NCBI RefSeq assembly: GCF_004682055.1
Contig: NZ_QUZU01000009.1
Location: 62,001-126,000 of the forward strand
DNA: 64,000 nucleotides
Direction: 5' to 3'
Source of the DNA: Pseudomonas kairouanensis
GTDB lineage: Bacteria > Pseudomonadota > Gammaproteobacteria > Pseudomonadales > Pseudomonadaceae
Both the position numbers and the translations under genes were made by a program. Positions within the stretch are counted from its first letter, which is position 1; the number at the start of each line of letters is the position of its first letter. Positions 42,384 to 50,469 of the stretch are shown here, piece by piece. The notes under the pieces are model-generated. The model was given only the letters and a program-made list of their open reading frames with translations. It was not told where the DNA came from and searched no databases.

Positions 42384-44269
42384 TACTGATTGTCCGGAGG
42401 GTTGAGCTGCGACCGACGTTTTTCGGCACGCTCGCCGCGAGTGGTCCGATTTTTCTGCTGACCTTCTGATCGATCGGCAGAGCTTGGCCGAGAAAGACGT
42501 TGACCGGCAGCCTCGCGGCTTTGCCGTGAAGGCGGCGGCGTATCAGCCCTGCTAGGGGAGCCACCTGGTGACGCCCCAGGCGAGCCCAAGGTTTTTTGTG
42601 CTTGTTGGATCTTTGTGCGGAGTAGCTCTTGCTTTAGACCGGCGCTCTTGATTGCCGACATCTTAGAAAGTCCGCCGACTACTGAACCCGCGACAGATGC
42701 AGCGATACTTCCTAATTGGGTGAAGCTGGCAGCACTGTCTGTTTTTGGTAGCGATTGAACTCTCAAAAGCGCTGCAGCAGCCCATGTTGCGACCAGAATA
42801 ACGAATCCGGCGCCACCGGCTAAAACTCCGCGCATGCCATTGATCTCCATTGGCGTACCAGAGCTATTAATAGCAGTTGCAGCTTGTATAAAACTAATGC
42901 TAGCTAATTGGCTGGAAACTAAATAGAGAATACCTTCAGCAAAAAACAATGATAGATATGTAAATACAAGCAGCCGTATCCAATAGAGCAATATCTCAAT
43001 ACCAAAGACACATGCCAAAAGCGCTACCAGCGGGAATATATGAATAAGAGCGGCTTGTCCCATGGCTGTTAAATAGACAAACCATGGAAGCTTTGCCGCT
43101 AGATCTAAAGTTGCAAGTGCACCATTTGCTTCATTGAGTGCCCCAATCGCCTCAGATGCATTTTCGCGAACCTTTGAACCAAAAGACGAGCCATCAGAAT
43201 CTGAATAAAGAGATCCTAGGCTTCTATTGACAACATCTGACCAAGCTCTAACCCCTGCGACAACAGATGGCTCTGTATCAGGTGCTAGATTAGAAGGTCG
43301 AATGCGATCTCCCACTGCCCTATATCCCTCTTCAGCACCTGCTTGCGCAGCCTGATAAGCCTCATAGCAGTTTTCCGGAACGAAATATCTGTTATTTACA
43401 CCTGATGGCTCTGCTAACAACGCCGGATCAGAAAGCGAACCATCGACAACTTCCCAAGGGTTCAGGTAGCCTGCGGGCTCATCAACGCCGCCTGATAATC
43501 TAGACTTCCATCCTGACTCATTAGGTAGCAAGTATCTTTTTCCAGTTGGCCACTTATCACTGCTTAAATTTTCTAGCGCAGCTTTTCCTGCGGACCTCCG
43601 TTCACCTGCCTTATAAGTATCAATTAAGGTTAGAGCTTGTCGGATTGTTGGAAACCACGAAAAAGTCAGGCCTGACACCTTGTCGGCAGTGGCACTACTG
43701 AGTATAGAAACTTGAGAATCCGGTACCCCGAGCGCACCACCACCTCGAAGCCCTATAGCTTGCCAAGTTGTTTCTGGAACGCTACTGTCATCGTTAGGGC
43801 TTGGCTCGCAATATACTTTGTAATCCTTCATGAGCTTAGCCAAATCACTCCCCATGAAAGGGCTAATTTCCCGCTCGGTGAGATCGGCAATCAAAAGCGC
43901 TGATTGTTCGTTATCTTTAGTTCGATACACCTGTACGAGCTTTTCATATGTAGGGAGAATTATTTTAAGTGTAAATGACTGTCCTTTTGTCATTTCCATG
44001 CTGGCACGGCCAGGGAAGGTCACGGTTTCAGGCTGCAAAGCGATAAATACAAACAGCGATGTGATAAAAACCCCGAAAGGCATACTGGTGGGTCTGCCTC
44101 GCACCAGATTCCAGATAATCCAAGATAATGAAATGTAAGGCACAGCTCGAGCGAGCTGACGAACTATTTCAGCAAGCTCAGCATTTTTTGCTCCCATCGA
44201 TACTAACGATGAAATCATTGCGTCAAGACCGCTTTGAAATAACCACCCAAAATCACCAAACTCGCCCAT
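42383..44269 (-). CDS. TraG-N-like conjugation membrane protein
   Basis: A 628-residue inner-membrane protein. It has N-terminal hydrophobic helices (about residues 40-85), a long periplasm-like middle, and a second group of helices (about 400-520). A basic, Pro/Ser-rich cytosolic tail of about 90 residues follows. This architecture matches TraG N-terminal/DotA-like mating-pair proteins. No other type IV genes are present, so it may be a relic or serve in entry exclusion or mobilisation by a helper. Confidence 0.65.
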   Translation of the reverse strand: MGEFGDFGWLFQSGLDAMISSLVSMGAKNAELAEIVRQLARAVPYISLSWIIWNLVRGRPTSMPFGVFITSLFVFIALQPETVTFPGRASMEMTKGQSFTLKIILPTYEKLVQVYRTKDNEQSALLIADLTEREISPFMGSDLAKLMKDYKVYCEPSPNDDSSVPETTWQAIGLRGGGALGVPDSQVSILSSATADKVSGLTFSWFPTIRQALTLIDTYKAGERRSAGKAALENLSSDKWPTGKRYLLPNESGWKSRLSGGVDEPAGYLNPWEVVDGSLSDPALLAEPSGVNNRYFVPENCYEAYQAAQAGAEEGYRAVGDRIRPSNLAPDTEPSVVAGVRAWSDVVNRSLGSLYSDSDGSSFGSKVRENASEAIGALNEANGALATLDLAAKLPWFVYLTAMGQAALIHIFPLVALLACVFGIEILLYWIRLLVFTYLSLFFAEGILYLVSSQLASISFIQAATAINSSGTPMEINGMRGVLAGGAGFVILVATWAAAALLRVQSLPKTDSAASFTQLGSIAASVAGSVVGGLSKMSAIKSAGLKQELLRTKIQQAQKTLGSPGASPGGSPSRADTPPPSRQSREAAGQRLSRPSSADRSEGQQKNRTTRGERAEKRRSQLNPPDNQ

Positions 44270-44272
44270 GCG

Positions 44273-44467
44273 TCAGGCCTCGATACTTGAGAAAATCTTT
44301 TTAGGTACGGTAATAAAAATCGCTACGGTTCCAATCAAGAAAACTAGTGCTGCCCATATGGTGCCAGCGGCTGTATACACATAATTTTCCAGCACCGTGA
44401 ATCCCACAACCAAAATTACTAGTGTCACCAGCCTGGATGGACTCATTTCAGTATTAAGCACCTTCAC
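44273..44467 (-). CDS. Small two-helix membrane protein
   Basis: 64 residues with two hydrophobic helices (LVTLVILVVGFTVLENYVY and IWAALVFLIGTVAIFIT). It ends 3 bases before the TraG-N-like gene, so it is the first gene of that unit. Similar small proteins precede conjugation genes in integrative elements, but the family is not certain. Confidence 0.6.
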   Translation of the reverse strand: MKVLNTEMSPSRLVTLVILVVGFTVLENYVYTAAGTIWAALVFLIGTVAIFITVPKKIFSSIEA

Positions 44468-45350
44468 GATAACTCCTCACCTGTCCTTAAGGAGTTTCAC
44501 TCTGAAGTAAAATTCGAAAACCTCAAAGTCAAAACAGGCCATCAAAATTCAGTCCCACTGCTAGTCAGCGATCAGTCAACAATGGTTCATGGAATGCGGT
44601 GTCATCAAAATCTCAGTTCGTTCAGCTTAGGCTGAACGTGCAGCGCTTTACGCGCTGCTGCGTGCGAAGCACGCGGCTCTGTCAGGGTGCTTCGCTACGC
44701 TCAACACCATGAACAGAGCCGCGTCCCGCGATCAAAAGCAAAATCGATGTGACATTCAGTATTTGCTATTGACCTTAACTAGCGTCGATAGCAAGATCAA
44801 ATTGCACCCGAACTAGCTATGCGAGTTCTCCTCACAGGATGTCACGCTATTTCGTGCGTTCTTTCTAGACTGCTAATTCAGTCTGCGTGAGTGGTGCGGG
44901 GTTATGCGGCAGCTATTGCTGCCCGTTACCTCGCTTCCCAAGCATCAGTTTGCTAATTCAATCTGCACGCTTGGTCATCCTGAGTTGATTAGCCATCACC
45001 TCAAGGCGTTGTATTAGGCTTGATGCGAGGTTTTGCTTCGGCCGTGCATCAGATTCATCACTGTCTAACTCTGACAATAAATTGAGTTGTATCAGGCGCG
45101 AAAACCTGGCAAGGGGTCAACCCTTCGACTCTGTCGATTAGACAGCGAAGCAAACAGTGAGAGTGCGAAAGCGCATCGTTGCGGTACTTCGGTATCTGCA
45201 TCTGATAAGTCCGACACTGCAAAAAAAGGGGCTAGGCATCCGCTGGATGTCGGAACCACATACTTGAATTTCAAGCGCCCCATTTGGGTTGCAGCTGAAA
45301 TTTAAGTCTTTAAAGTGGTTGCTGTAACTTACAGTGAGATCTAAAGATTT
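44468..45350. other. Noncoding region with hairpins and direct repeats
   Basis: These 880 bases between divergent genes have no convincing ORF. Four adjacent hairpins occupy 44619-44723, another GGCAGC-TATT-GCTGCC lies at 44908-44923, and a 19-base imperfect direct repeat (TGCTAATTCAGTCTGCGTG / TGCTAATTCAATCTGCACG) recurs 80 bases apart at 44871 and 44951. This looks like a replication, transfer or regulatory region rather than empty space. A frame at 45087-45305 has no coding character. Confidence 0.6.
44619..44723. repeat. Cluster of four consecutive hairpins
   Basis: CGTTCAGC-TTAG-GCTGAACG (44619-44638), GCAGCGC-TTTAC-GCGCTGC (44640-44658), GCGTGC-GAA-GCACGC (44660-44674) and CGCGGCTCTGT...ACAGAGCCGCG (44672-44682 / 44713-44723). 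Stems are perfect. Such clusters occur at transfer origins, single-strand origins and structured RNAs. Confidence 0.75.
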
Positions 45351-45770
45351 ATGAATAGTAAGCTCAACGGGCATCACGAAGAAATTTTATCTCTGCGGGT
45401 ACAGCGCTATACGTTGGTGATGATTCAACGTTGGCTGCTTGAGCAGCGTAGGGTAAAGGTCTGTCTTTCAGCAATTTCCAGATCAATCCATAGATCACTA
45501 AGTACTCAGAGGCAGCAGTCACTTTTCATTTCAGACTCCGAGTTCAAACGCTACCGAAACGACGTAGACGCGAGCTTACAGCGACGAACCTATCGTCGAC
45601 ACTTGAGTAAATATATTGGTCTAATCGAGAATTATCGATATGTCAGGGGCTTTGGTGCTGAGCAAATTCTTATAGAGCTGCGGGCCCAAGGAGTGGATAC
45701 GTCTTTGAGCTCTATCGTCAGAATGTTGCAGGTGATTAGTGAGCAAAAAAATCAAAAGTCCTCGCTCTAG
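45351..45770 (+). CDS. Helix-turn-helix-like partner of the second integrase
   Basis: 139 residues, basic and helical. Residues 10-50 (EILSLRVQRYTLVMIQRWLL onward) and 100-130 (GFGAEQILIELRAQGVDTSL) look like HTH segments. The 3' end overlaps the GTG start of the recombinase gene by 32 bases, so they are made together. Probably an accessory or regulatory factor; the family is not recognised. Confidence 0.6.
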   Translation: MNSKLNGHHEEILSLRVQRYTLVMIQRWLLEQRRVKVCLSAISRSIHRSLSTQRQQSLFISDSEFKRYRNDVDASLQRRTYRRHLSKYIGLIENYRYVRGFGAEQILIELRAQGVDTSLSSIVRMLQVISEQKNQKSSL

Positions 45771-46650
45771 AGAAAAGAGAACATTTGCCAAGCCCTCCAC
45801 TCAAGCAAAGATCCTTAGTAAGGCAATGTACAACTCCGGGCTTGTCTCGGGGCTTGGCACTTCGCACAGTTACGAGGCTAGCCTTAAATTGGCCGCACAA
45901 TGGCTTCGTGGGGCAGGACGAGGAGCATTACACGAGCTTACTCCGAAGGCAGCTAAAGCTTACCTGTATGAGCGCTCCAGAGAAGTAGGTCAAAAAACTT
46001 TAGACAGGGACCGGCAGGCTCTTCAGGCTGTATTACGCCAACTTGGAAGGCTAAGTGATAAACAGCGTTTGAGTGTAATTCAGGCAGAGAAGCCACAGAA
46101 CCTAAGTAGCCGAAATTATACTGCAGAACAAGTGCAAAGAATTCTTTCTCATCAGACCGCGCGTAATGCGCTTAGCACCGAGTTAGCCGCTACAGCCGGC
46201 CTGAGAGCTCACGAACTACTGACACTACTCCCAGCATCCGAAAGGGCAATGGATGATCGTCCTGCGGACCCAGGAAAGTTCCGAGAAGGTGTTAGATATA
46301 CTGTGGTAGGAAAAGGAGGGCTCGTCCGCGAAGTAAGCTTGCCAAGAAACTTGGCTGCACAACTCGAAGCTCGCCGGCTAGACGCGCCTGTCATTGTCAT
46401 AGATCGTCGAATTCATTATAAAAGCTTCTACGATATAGCCGGTGGGCAATCGTGGTCTCAATCTTTCTCGCGCGCGAGCAACTCGGCATTGGGCTTTAGC
46501 AACGGAGCGCATGGTTTGAGACATTCATACGCTCAGGACAGAAACCGCGAGGTGCAAGCTTCACTAGGTGAGCTACAGCGCGCAAAGGCTATTGTCTCCC
46601 AAGAGTTAGGGCATTTTCGTCCAGAGATCACCGACACTTATCTGCGCTGA
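45739..46650 (+). CDS. Tyrosine recombinase (second of three in the island)
   Basis: A 303-residue integrase family protein. Catalytic residues are visible: Arg in AATAGLRAHELLTLL, Lys in GKGGLVREVSL, HGLRHSYAQD, LGHFRPEITD and the Tyr two residues before the end (TYLR). It starts at GTG 45739 with AGGTGA upstream, inside the preceding gene. It faces away from the tRNA and is not beside an attachment site, so it is a second mobility unit or a resolvase for the plasmid form. Confidence 0.85.
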   Translation: MSKKIKSPRSREKRTFAKPSTQAKILSKAMYNSGLVSGLGTSHSYEASLKLAAQWLRGAGRGALHELTPKAAKAYLYERSREVGQKTLDRDRQALQAVLRQLGRLSDKQRLSVIQAEKPQNLSSRNYTAEQVQRILSHQTARNALSTELAATAGLRAHELLTLLPASERAMDDRPADPGKFREGVRYTVVGKGGLVREVSLPRNLAAQLEARRLDAPVIVIDRRIHYKSFYDIAGGQSWSQSFSRASNSALGFSNGAHGLRHSYAQDRNREVQASLGELQRAKAIVSQELGHFRPEITDTYLR

Positions 46651-46920
46651 GCTTAATGTCATCGCTTTGCCCTAAATTTGCATACCAATACCGCTTCGCG
46701 AGCAGAATCAAAAGCCTCTGATTAGAAAAAAACAGCAGTGCGATAGGGCATTTCGTTGCCGACTGTCGTTTGTGGTGACTATTGAGCTCACAAAGCCGGG
46801 CCTCGTATTACGAGGGGCCGGCGTGTAGGAATCTCATAGAGATCTCCTAGTATGCAAAATATTCGTAGGCCTAGAACCCTTGTACTTAAGGGCCCTGCGG
46901 CAAGGTGGTTAATTTTTTTC

Positions 46921-47008
46921 GTTGGTGAAAGCACGATAGTCTGTTGGTAAAAGCACGATAGTTTGTTGGTGAAAACACGATAGTCAGATGGTGAAAACGT
47001 CTCAGTCG
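46921..47008. repeat. Four 22-bp iterons, candidate origin of replication
   Basis: GTTGGTGAAAGCACGATAGT is repeated at 46921, 46943, 46965 and, degenerate, 46987, with exact 22-base period. The array touches the 3' end of repC and follows an AT-rich stretch. IncQ-type plasmids have 20-22-bp iterons bound by RepC, so this is the likely origin. Confidence 0.85.
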
Positions 47009-47853
47009 GATCGGATTCGGGGTCGATGAATTCGGAACTGGGATCGTAAACCCTCGCCGCGAAATTTGAGGTGCCAGCCGATTTGGCCAATTTCACCTAA
47101 TGCTTCGCGAATTTTTGCTCGACGCGTTCTCTGTGTTGACGATATGAGGCTAACCGGGCCCCAGACTCTTTGCGACACAGTATCTAACCCCGTCCAGTAG
47201 CATTCTCTGTCTTCACGAACAGTGGCCGACAGCCACGCATGCAGAAGCTTCGCGGGATCGCCGTCTAGCTTCCTGCGCTCCCTTAAACATATCTTCACAT
47301 ACTGTCCATCAAATAACGCCTGGACGAATCGAGAATTAAGCGCAATGAGGACGTCTCCGTTCGGTGCAGTTACGACGCTGAGTAAGCGCATGGACCAATC
47401 AAAACCATCTCTTCTAGCCCGACAGCCGACTTGAGAAAGCCTATAAAGGGAGTCCTTCAGGCGAAGGTAATCGTCTTTGCTAGTGTTTAGGTTTGCGGCC
47501 ATTAACAGTTTGTAGCACGTCGTTGTGAGCGTTGTAGCTCTACCCCCTAATGCATCATGCAGGGGGTGGAGCTCTGACCAAAGCTGCCGAGCTATCGGAG
47601 AGTCATCTTCTGCGCTTAATAGATCGTTGCCAAATCCCGCCAAGCCTACGATGGCCAGAAGGATTGATTGATCTCGGACATCCAGCCACTCATAGCAGGT
47701 GAACAAGAAATGTGTGTTGTCGTGCTTGTGTTCGACTGTAAGCCCGACTGGTCGTTTTTGTTTCGATGGGAAAGCCCGGAATAGTGATGCTGCAGCTAAG
47801 GCCGGGTCTAGAAGTGTGTATATGGCGTCCTTGCCACGAGACTCAGAGCGCAT
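47002..47853 (-). CDS. repC: RepC-like replication initiator (RSF1010/IncQ-like)
   Basis: A 283-residue protein beginning GKDAIYTLLDPALAAASLFR, with LLHAWLSATVREDRECYWTG in the C-terminal half, like RSF1010 RepC, the iteron-binding initiator. It overlaps the RepA-like helicase by 11 bases, the same gene order as in IncQ plasmids, and iterons lie directly downstream. No RepB primase is seen, so priming would need the host or another gene. Confidence 0.8.
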   Translation of the reverse strand: MRSESRGKDAIYTLLDPALAAASLFRAFPSKQKRPVGLTVEHKHDNTHFLFTCYEWLDVRDQSILLAIVGLAGFGNDLLSAEDDSPIARQLWSELHPLHDALGGRATTLTTTCYKLLMAANLNTSKDDYLRLKDSLYRLSQVGCRARRDGFDWSMRLLSVVTAPNGDVLIALNSRFVQALFDGQYVKICLRERRKLDGDPAKLLHAWLSATVREDRECYWTGLDTVSQRVWGPVSLISSTQRTRRAKIREALGEIGQIGWHLKFRGEGLRSQFRIHRPRIRSD

Positions 47854-48751
47854 TCACTGCCTCCCGTCCTTTCCGTGCCCCTGTAACGGTCGTGCGTCGC
47901 TTCGATTCTCTGATCTGGGCCGGTATTAGCACGCCGCCGTCCGAACGTTTATACCACTGCTGCTCAAGTACGGCAGACCCATAATTAAGCTTGTTTTCGC
48001 CTAGGCGAACATACTGGCTCTGCAGTCCAGTCAGGGGGGGTGAGAGGTGGGAGTCTTCGGTCAGGCGCTTGGCTTCGTCCTCCGTCATTTGCGTTAGATA
48101 TCCACACCATCGACCATTATCAATCAATGCTGAAGCTCCGCGAGATGAGTACTGATCGAGTTGACCATCCCGTCTGCTGGCTTTACTCACATGATGAATG
48201 AAGAGTACTGCTGCGCCGCTTTTTATGGCTAGTTCTTCCAGTCGCGAGATCAAAAGAGACATGTCACTGTTGCTGTTCTCATCTAGGCAATGAATGCGAC
48301 TTACGGTGTCGAGGACGATTAATCGGGGGGCCTCTTGGAGCTTCAAGACCGCTTCCAGGCCTTCATTGGTCATGACATCCAGCCGTTTGCCCATCATCGG
48401 TTCGATCGTCAGATTCCCTGCTATGGAATCTAAGGCCTCAGCGGCATCTTCCGAGTGTTTCGATTGCTTCCGTATGCATTGACCGATGGCGTAGATCCGG
48501 TGAGCGAGTACCTGCTCCATATCTTCCAGGGCGAGATATACCACTGGACCATTCGGGGGAGGATCGATTCCAAGAAGGTTTCCTTGGGGTACATGACAGG
48601 CCACCGCGATTGCTGCCTGCAGAGCCCAGAAGCTTTTGCCTGTTCCACCTGGTGCCACGAGGGCGCCGACGGTCCCAGCTACGAAGCTGCCGAACACATA
48701 GTCCAATGCCGGAGGTTGGGTGAGGAACGCTGACCTAATGTCGATCGGCAT
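47843..48751 (-). CDS. repA: RepA-like replicative helicase (RecA fold, RSF1010/IncQ-like)
   Basis: A 302-residue RecA-fold ATPase like the hexameric RSF1010 RepA helicase. Walker A is APGGTGKSFWALQAA, Walker B is RLIVLDTVSRI, and VLFIHHVSK is the sensor segment. The start is ATG 48751, overlapping the upstream stop (TGATG) with GGAGG before it. With RepC and iterons it forms a replication unit inside an integrated island. Confidence 0.85.
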   Translation of the reverse strand: MPIDIRSAFLTQPPALDYVFGSFVAGTVGALVAPGGTGKSFWALQAAIAVACHVPQGNLLGIDPPPNGPVVYLALEDMEQVLAHRIYAIGQCIRKQSKHSEDAAEALDSIAGNLTIEPMMGKRLDVMTNEGLEAVLKLQEAPRLIVLDTVSRIHCLDENSNSDMSLLISRLEELAIKSGAAVLFIHHVSKASRRDGQLDQYSSRGASALIDNGRWCGYLTQMTEDEAKRLTEDSHLSPPLTGLQSQYVRLGENKLNYGSAVLEQQWYKRSDGGVLIPAQIRESKRRTTVTGARKGREAVNAL

Positions 48752-48999
48752 CACTCACCTCCAGCCAGCAAATTTGCAACATCAGCCGCTCGGAAGTAGA
48801 TCAGGCGGCCAAGCCGAAGCTTCATGGCATGTAGAGAGGCAGCGAACTCGCTCTCGGCCGGATGCGCAATGGTGTAGTCCAGCCCCTTTTCACTTCTGTG
48901 TAGCAGCTCTGCCAGCTGCTTCTTTGTTAACAAGGGGCCGTATCGGTCAATGAGCTGTTGCTCAAAACGGGCGTTACTAGCAGTCATCTGGGTATCCAC
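48751..48999 (-). CDS. AlpA/excisionase-like HTH protein
   Basis: 82 residues with a MerR-like HTH: LLTKKQLAELLHRSEKGLDY and the C-terminal LGRLIYFRAADVANLLAGGE. Such small proteins act as excisionases or activate the integrase. It lies between the integrase and repA and overlaps repA by one base. It may link excision to replication. The 208 bases before the integrase stop are empty. Confidence 0.75.
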   Translation of the reverse strand: MDTQMTASNARFEQQLIDRYGPLLTKKQLAELLHRSEKGLDYTIAHPAESEFAASLHAMKLRLGRLIYFRAADVANLLAGGE

Positions 49000-49207
49000 G
49001 CTTTAGGTTGATGACTAAATAGTGGAAAGGGACTGCCCTATTTTCTGGCTTTGAAAGCTGCCTGGGGGAATTAATCGCAGAAAGTTGGGAAATGGGGGGG
49101 GGCGCTCAAAAAAACATCGCGCTGTGGTTAGAGATTTCCATATCAGTGCAGGGGAGGAAAGGGTAGAAAAGTTTTCGCATGCAGAATCTTTTCTACCCTA
49201 TTTAAAT

Positions 49208-50272
49208 CTAGTCTTTGCCGATGCTATCCAGCCGCTCGACCAGATCCTCCGCGCGTAAGTGAGTGTAGCGCTTAAGCATTTGCATGGATTTGTGGCCGCT
49301 GATTGCTGAAACTTCTTGGTCGGATAGGCCAGATTCGACAAGTCGGCTGACGGCCTCGTGCCTCAAATCATGAAAGCGAAAATCCGTCATCCCGAGCGGC
49401 TTCCTCAGCGTTGCCCAGACTTTGTTGAACGCATAAGGCCTACGCTTACCATCTCTGCCAGGTTCACCGAAGAAGATAAGTTGGCAGTCCTTCGGCCTGA
49501 GAGGATTGTCTACCGCCGCATGCATTGCATCTGTCGCACGCTTATTGAGTGGCACGGTTCGATGGGTATTATTTTTGGTATCCGGAAGGTGGACGACCCG
49601 TTTTTTGAGATCCACTTGGGAGAGCGTAAGCGTGGCAATCTCAGATGAGCGCATGGTCGTTTCCACGGCGATTCGCGCCATCCATCCGAGCATAGGGTTG
49701 CTATGCGCATCAGCAGCACCTAGAAGCCGGTCCCCTTCGTCCCCTACAAAACGCCGCTCTCGACCCTTTCCAGGCTTGGGCTTCCGAATGCTCGCAACTG
49801 GATTGAATGTGAGGCCGAGCCCCCATTCTTTGATTGCCGTTGAGTAAAGATGTCCCAAGAGCGCCAACTCAAGCCGAACGGTGTTGTTGCTGGTCAATGT
49901 GCGCTTGCGGGCTGCGGGCTGAGACAGTCGCTTGTCACGGTAGGCTGCGATGATTTCGCTGGAGAGGGCTGCAAGGGAGTATTTGCCCAGCTCGGTAGTG
50001 AGCTTTTTTGCCTTGCTTGCTTCGCCATTCTGAGTAGAAGGCTTTTTGGTAGGAGTGACCTCAGACAGATAACGCTTCAGCGCCGCTTCTAGGGTCATCC
50101 GCTCTGATCCGCTGCGCTGGATGTAGACACCTCTGACCATCTCGTCTTCGGTTCGACGTGACCAATCCTCTGCATCGCGTTTGGTGCGAAACGTTTTGGA
50201 CGCTGTCGGCCATCCGACTTTTCGGATGACCGCTTTCCAGGTTCCTGATGGGGTTTTTACGAGAGTTGCCAT
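49208..50272 (-). CDS. int: Island integrase (tyrosine recombinase)
   Basis: A 354-residue phage-type integrase, transcribed away from the tRNA it targets. An N-terminal arm-binding part starts MATLVKTPSGTWKAVIRKVG; the core-binding and catalytic domains follow. Catalytic residues: Arg in ETTMRSSEIATL, HDLRHEAVSRL, ISGHKSMQML and the Tyr in KRYTHL. The start ATG 50272 follows GGAG by 7 bases; longer frames run into the attachment site and tRNA. It should carry out integration at the tRNA 3' end. Confidence 0.93.
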   Translation of the reverse strand: MATLVKTPSGTWKAVIRKVGWPTASKTFRTKRDAEDWSRRTEDEMVRGVYIQRSGSERMTLEAALKRYLSEVTPTKKPSTQNGEASKAKKLTTELGKYSLAALSSEIIAAYRDKRLSQPAARKRTLTSNNTVRLELALLGHLYSTAIKEWGLGLTFNPVASIRKPKPGKGRERRFVGDEGDRLLGAADAHSNPMLGWMARIAVETTMRSSEIATLTLSQVDLKKRVVHLPDTKNNTHRTVPLNKRATDAMHAAVDNPLRPKDCQLIFFGEPGRDGKRRPYAFNKVWATLRKPLGMTDFRFHDLRHEAVSRLVESGLSDQEVSAISGHKSMQMLKRYTHLRAEDLVERLDSIGKD

Positions 50273-50296
50273 GCTGTTCTCCGAAGACATCGGCAC

Positions 50297-50317
50297 GGAC
50301 TGTACCGAAACTGTACC
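50297..50317 (+). promoter_or_regulatory. Candidate integrase arm-type sites, right
   Basis: GGACTGTACCG (50297-50307) matches the left-end copy at 29955 exactly; a second TGTACC follows at 50312. The spacing beside the integrase start fits arm sites that also regulate it. Confidence 0.45.
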
Positions 50318-50377
50318 TCGGAGGCATTCCAAAACACCCTCTCGAAACTGCAGCATTGCTGCAGCCCTTGGTTTATA

Positions 50378-50424
50378 TGGTGGGCCCACACGGACTTGAA
50401 CCGTGGACCAAAGGATTATGAGTC
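50378..50424. repeat. Right attachment site, 47 bp
   Basis: The 3' 47 bases of the tRNA, identical to 29792-29838. It spans CCA through the T arm to just past the anticodon. Confidence 0.95.
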
Positions 50425-50454
50425 CTCTGCTCTGACCAACTGAGCTATAGGCCC
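50378..50454 (-). tRNA. tRNA-Ile2 (CAU anticodon)
   Basis: A complete 77-base cloverleaf with encoded CCA. The acceptor GGGCCTA pairs with TGGGCCC, and the anticodon is CAT at 50420-50418. TTGGTC and GGTTCAAGTCC resemble Ile2 rather than elongator Met tRNA, so the anticodon C is probably changed to lysidine by TilS to read AUA. The island integrated here without loss of sequence. Its original terminator is now at the far left edge of the island. Confidence 0.9.
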
Positions 50455-50469
50455 TTAACTGGTCGCGGA

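Larger units (their letters stand above)
29792..50424. mobile_element. tRNA-Ile2-integrated genomic island with plasmid-like replication genes
   Basis: About 20.6 kb lies between perfect 47-bp repeats, with the integrase next to the intact tRNA. Contents from the integrase side are: AlpA-like regulator, RepA/RepC and iterons, a second integrase with a partner gene, a noncoding hairpin region, TraG-N-like and small membrane genes, the microprotein array, a third recombinase, a reverse transcriptase, and the IetAS defence pair. It has no relaxase, coupling protein or complete type IV system, so it is not self-transmissible by the visible genes. Codon use is AT-richer than in the core. Confidence 0.93.

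Noticed and set aside
40396..44467. Filamentous prophage (small membrane proteins in a run)
   Set aside because: No Zot-like ATPase, coat protein or rolling-circle initiator; the large protein fits TraG-N better.
45087..45305. 72-codon frame in the hairpin region
   Set aside because: No ribosome site and no protein-like composition; lies in a noncoding repeat-rich stretch.
46921..47008. CRISPR-like array at the 22-bp repeats
   Set aside because: The repeats are contiguous without spacers and adjoin repC, so they are iterons.
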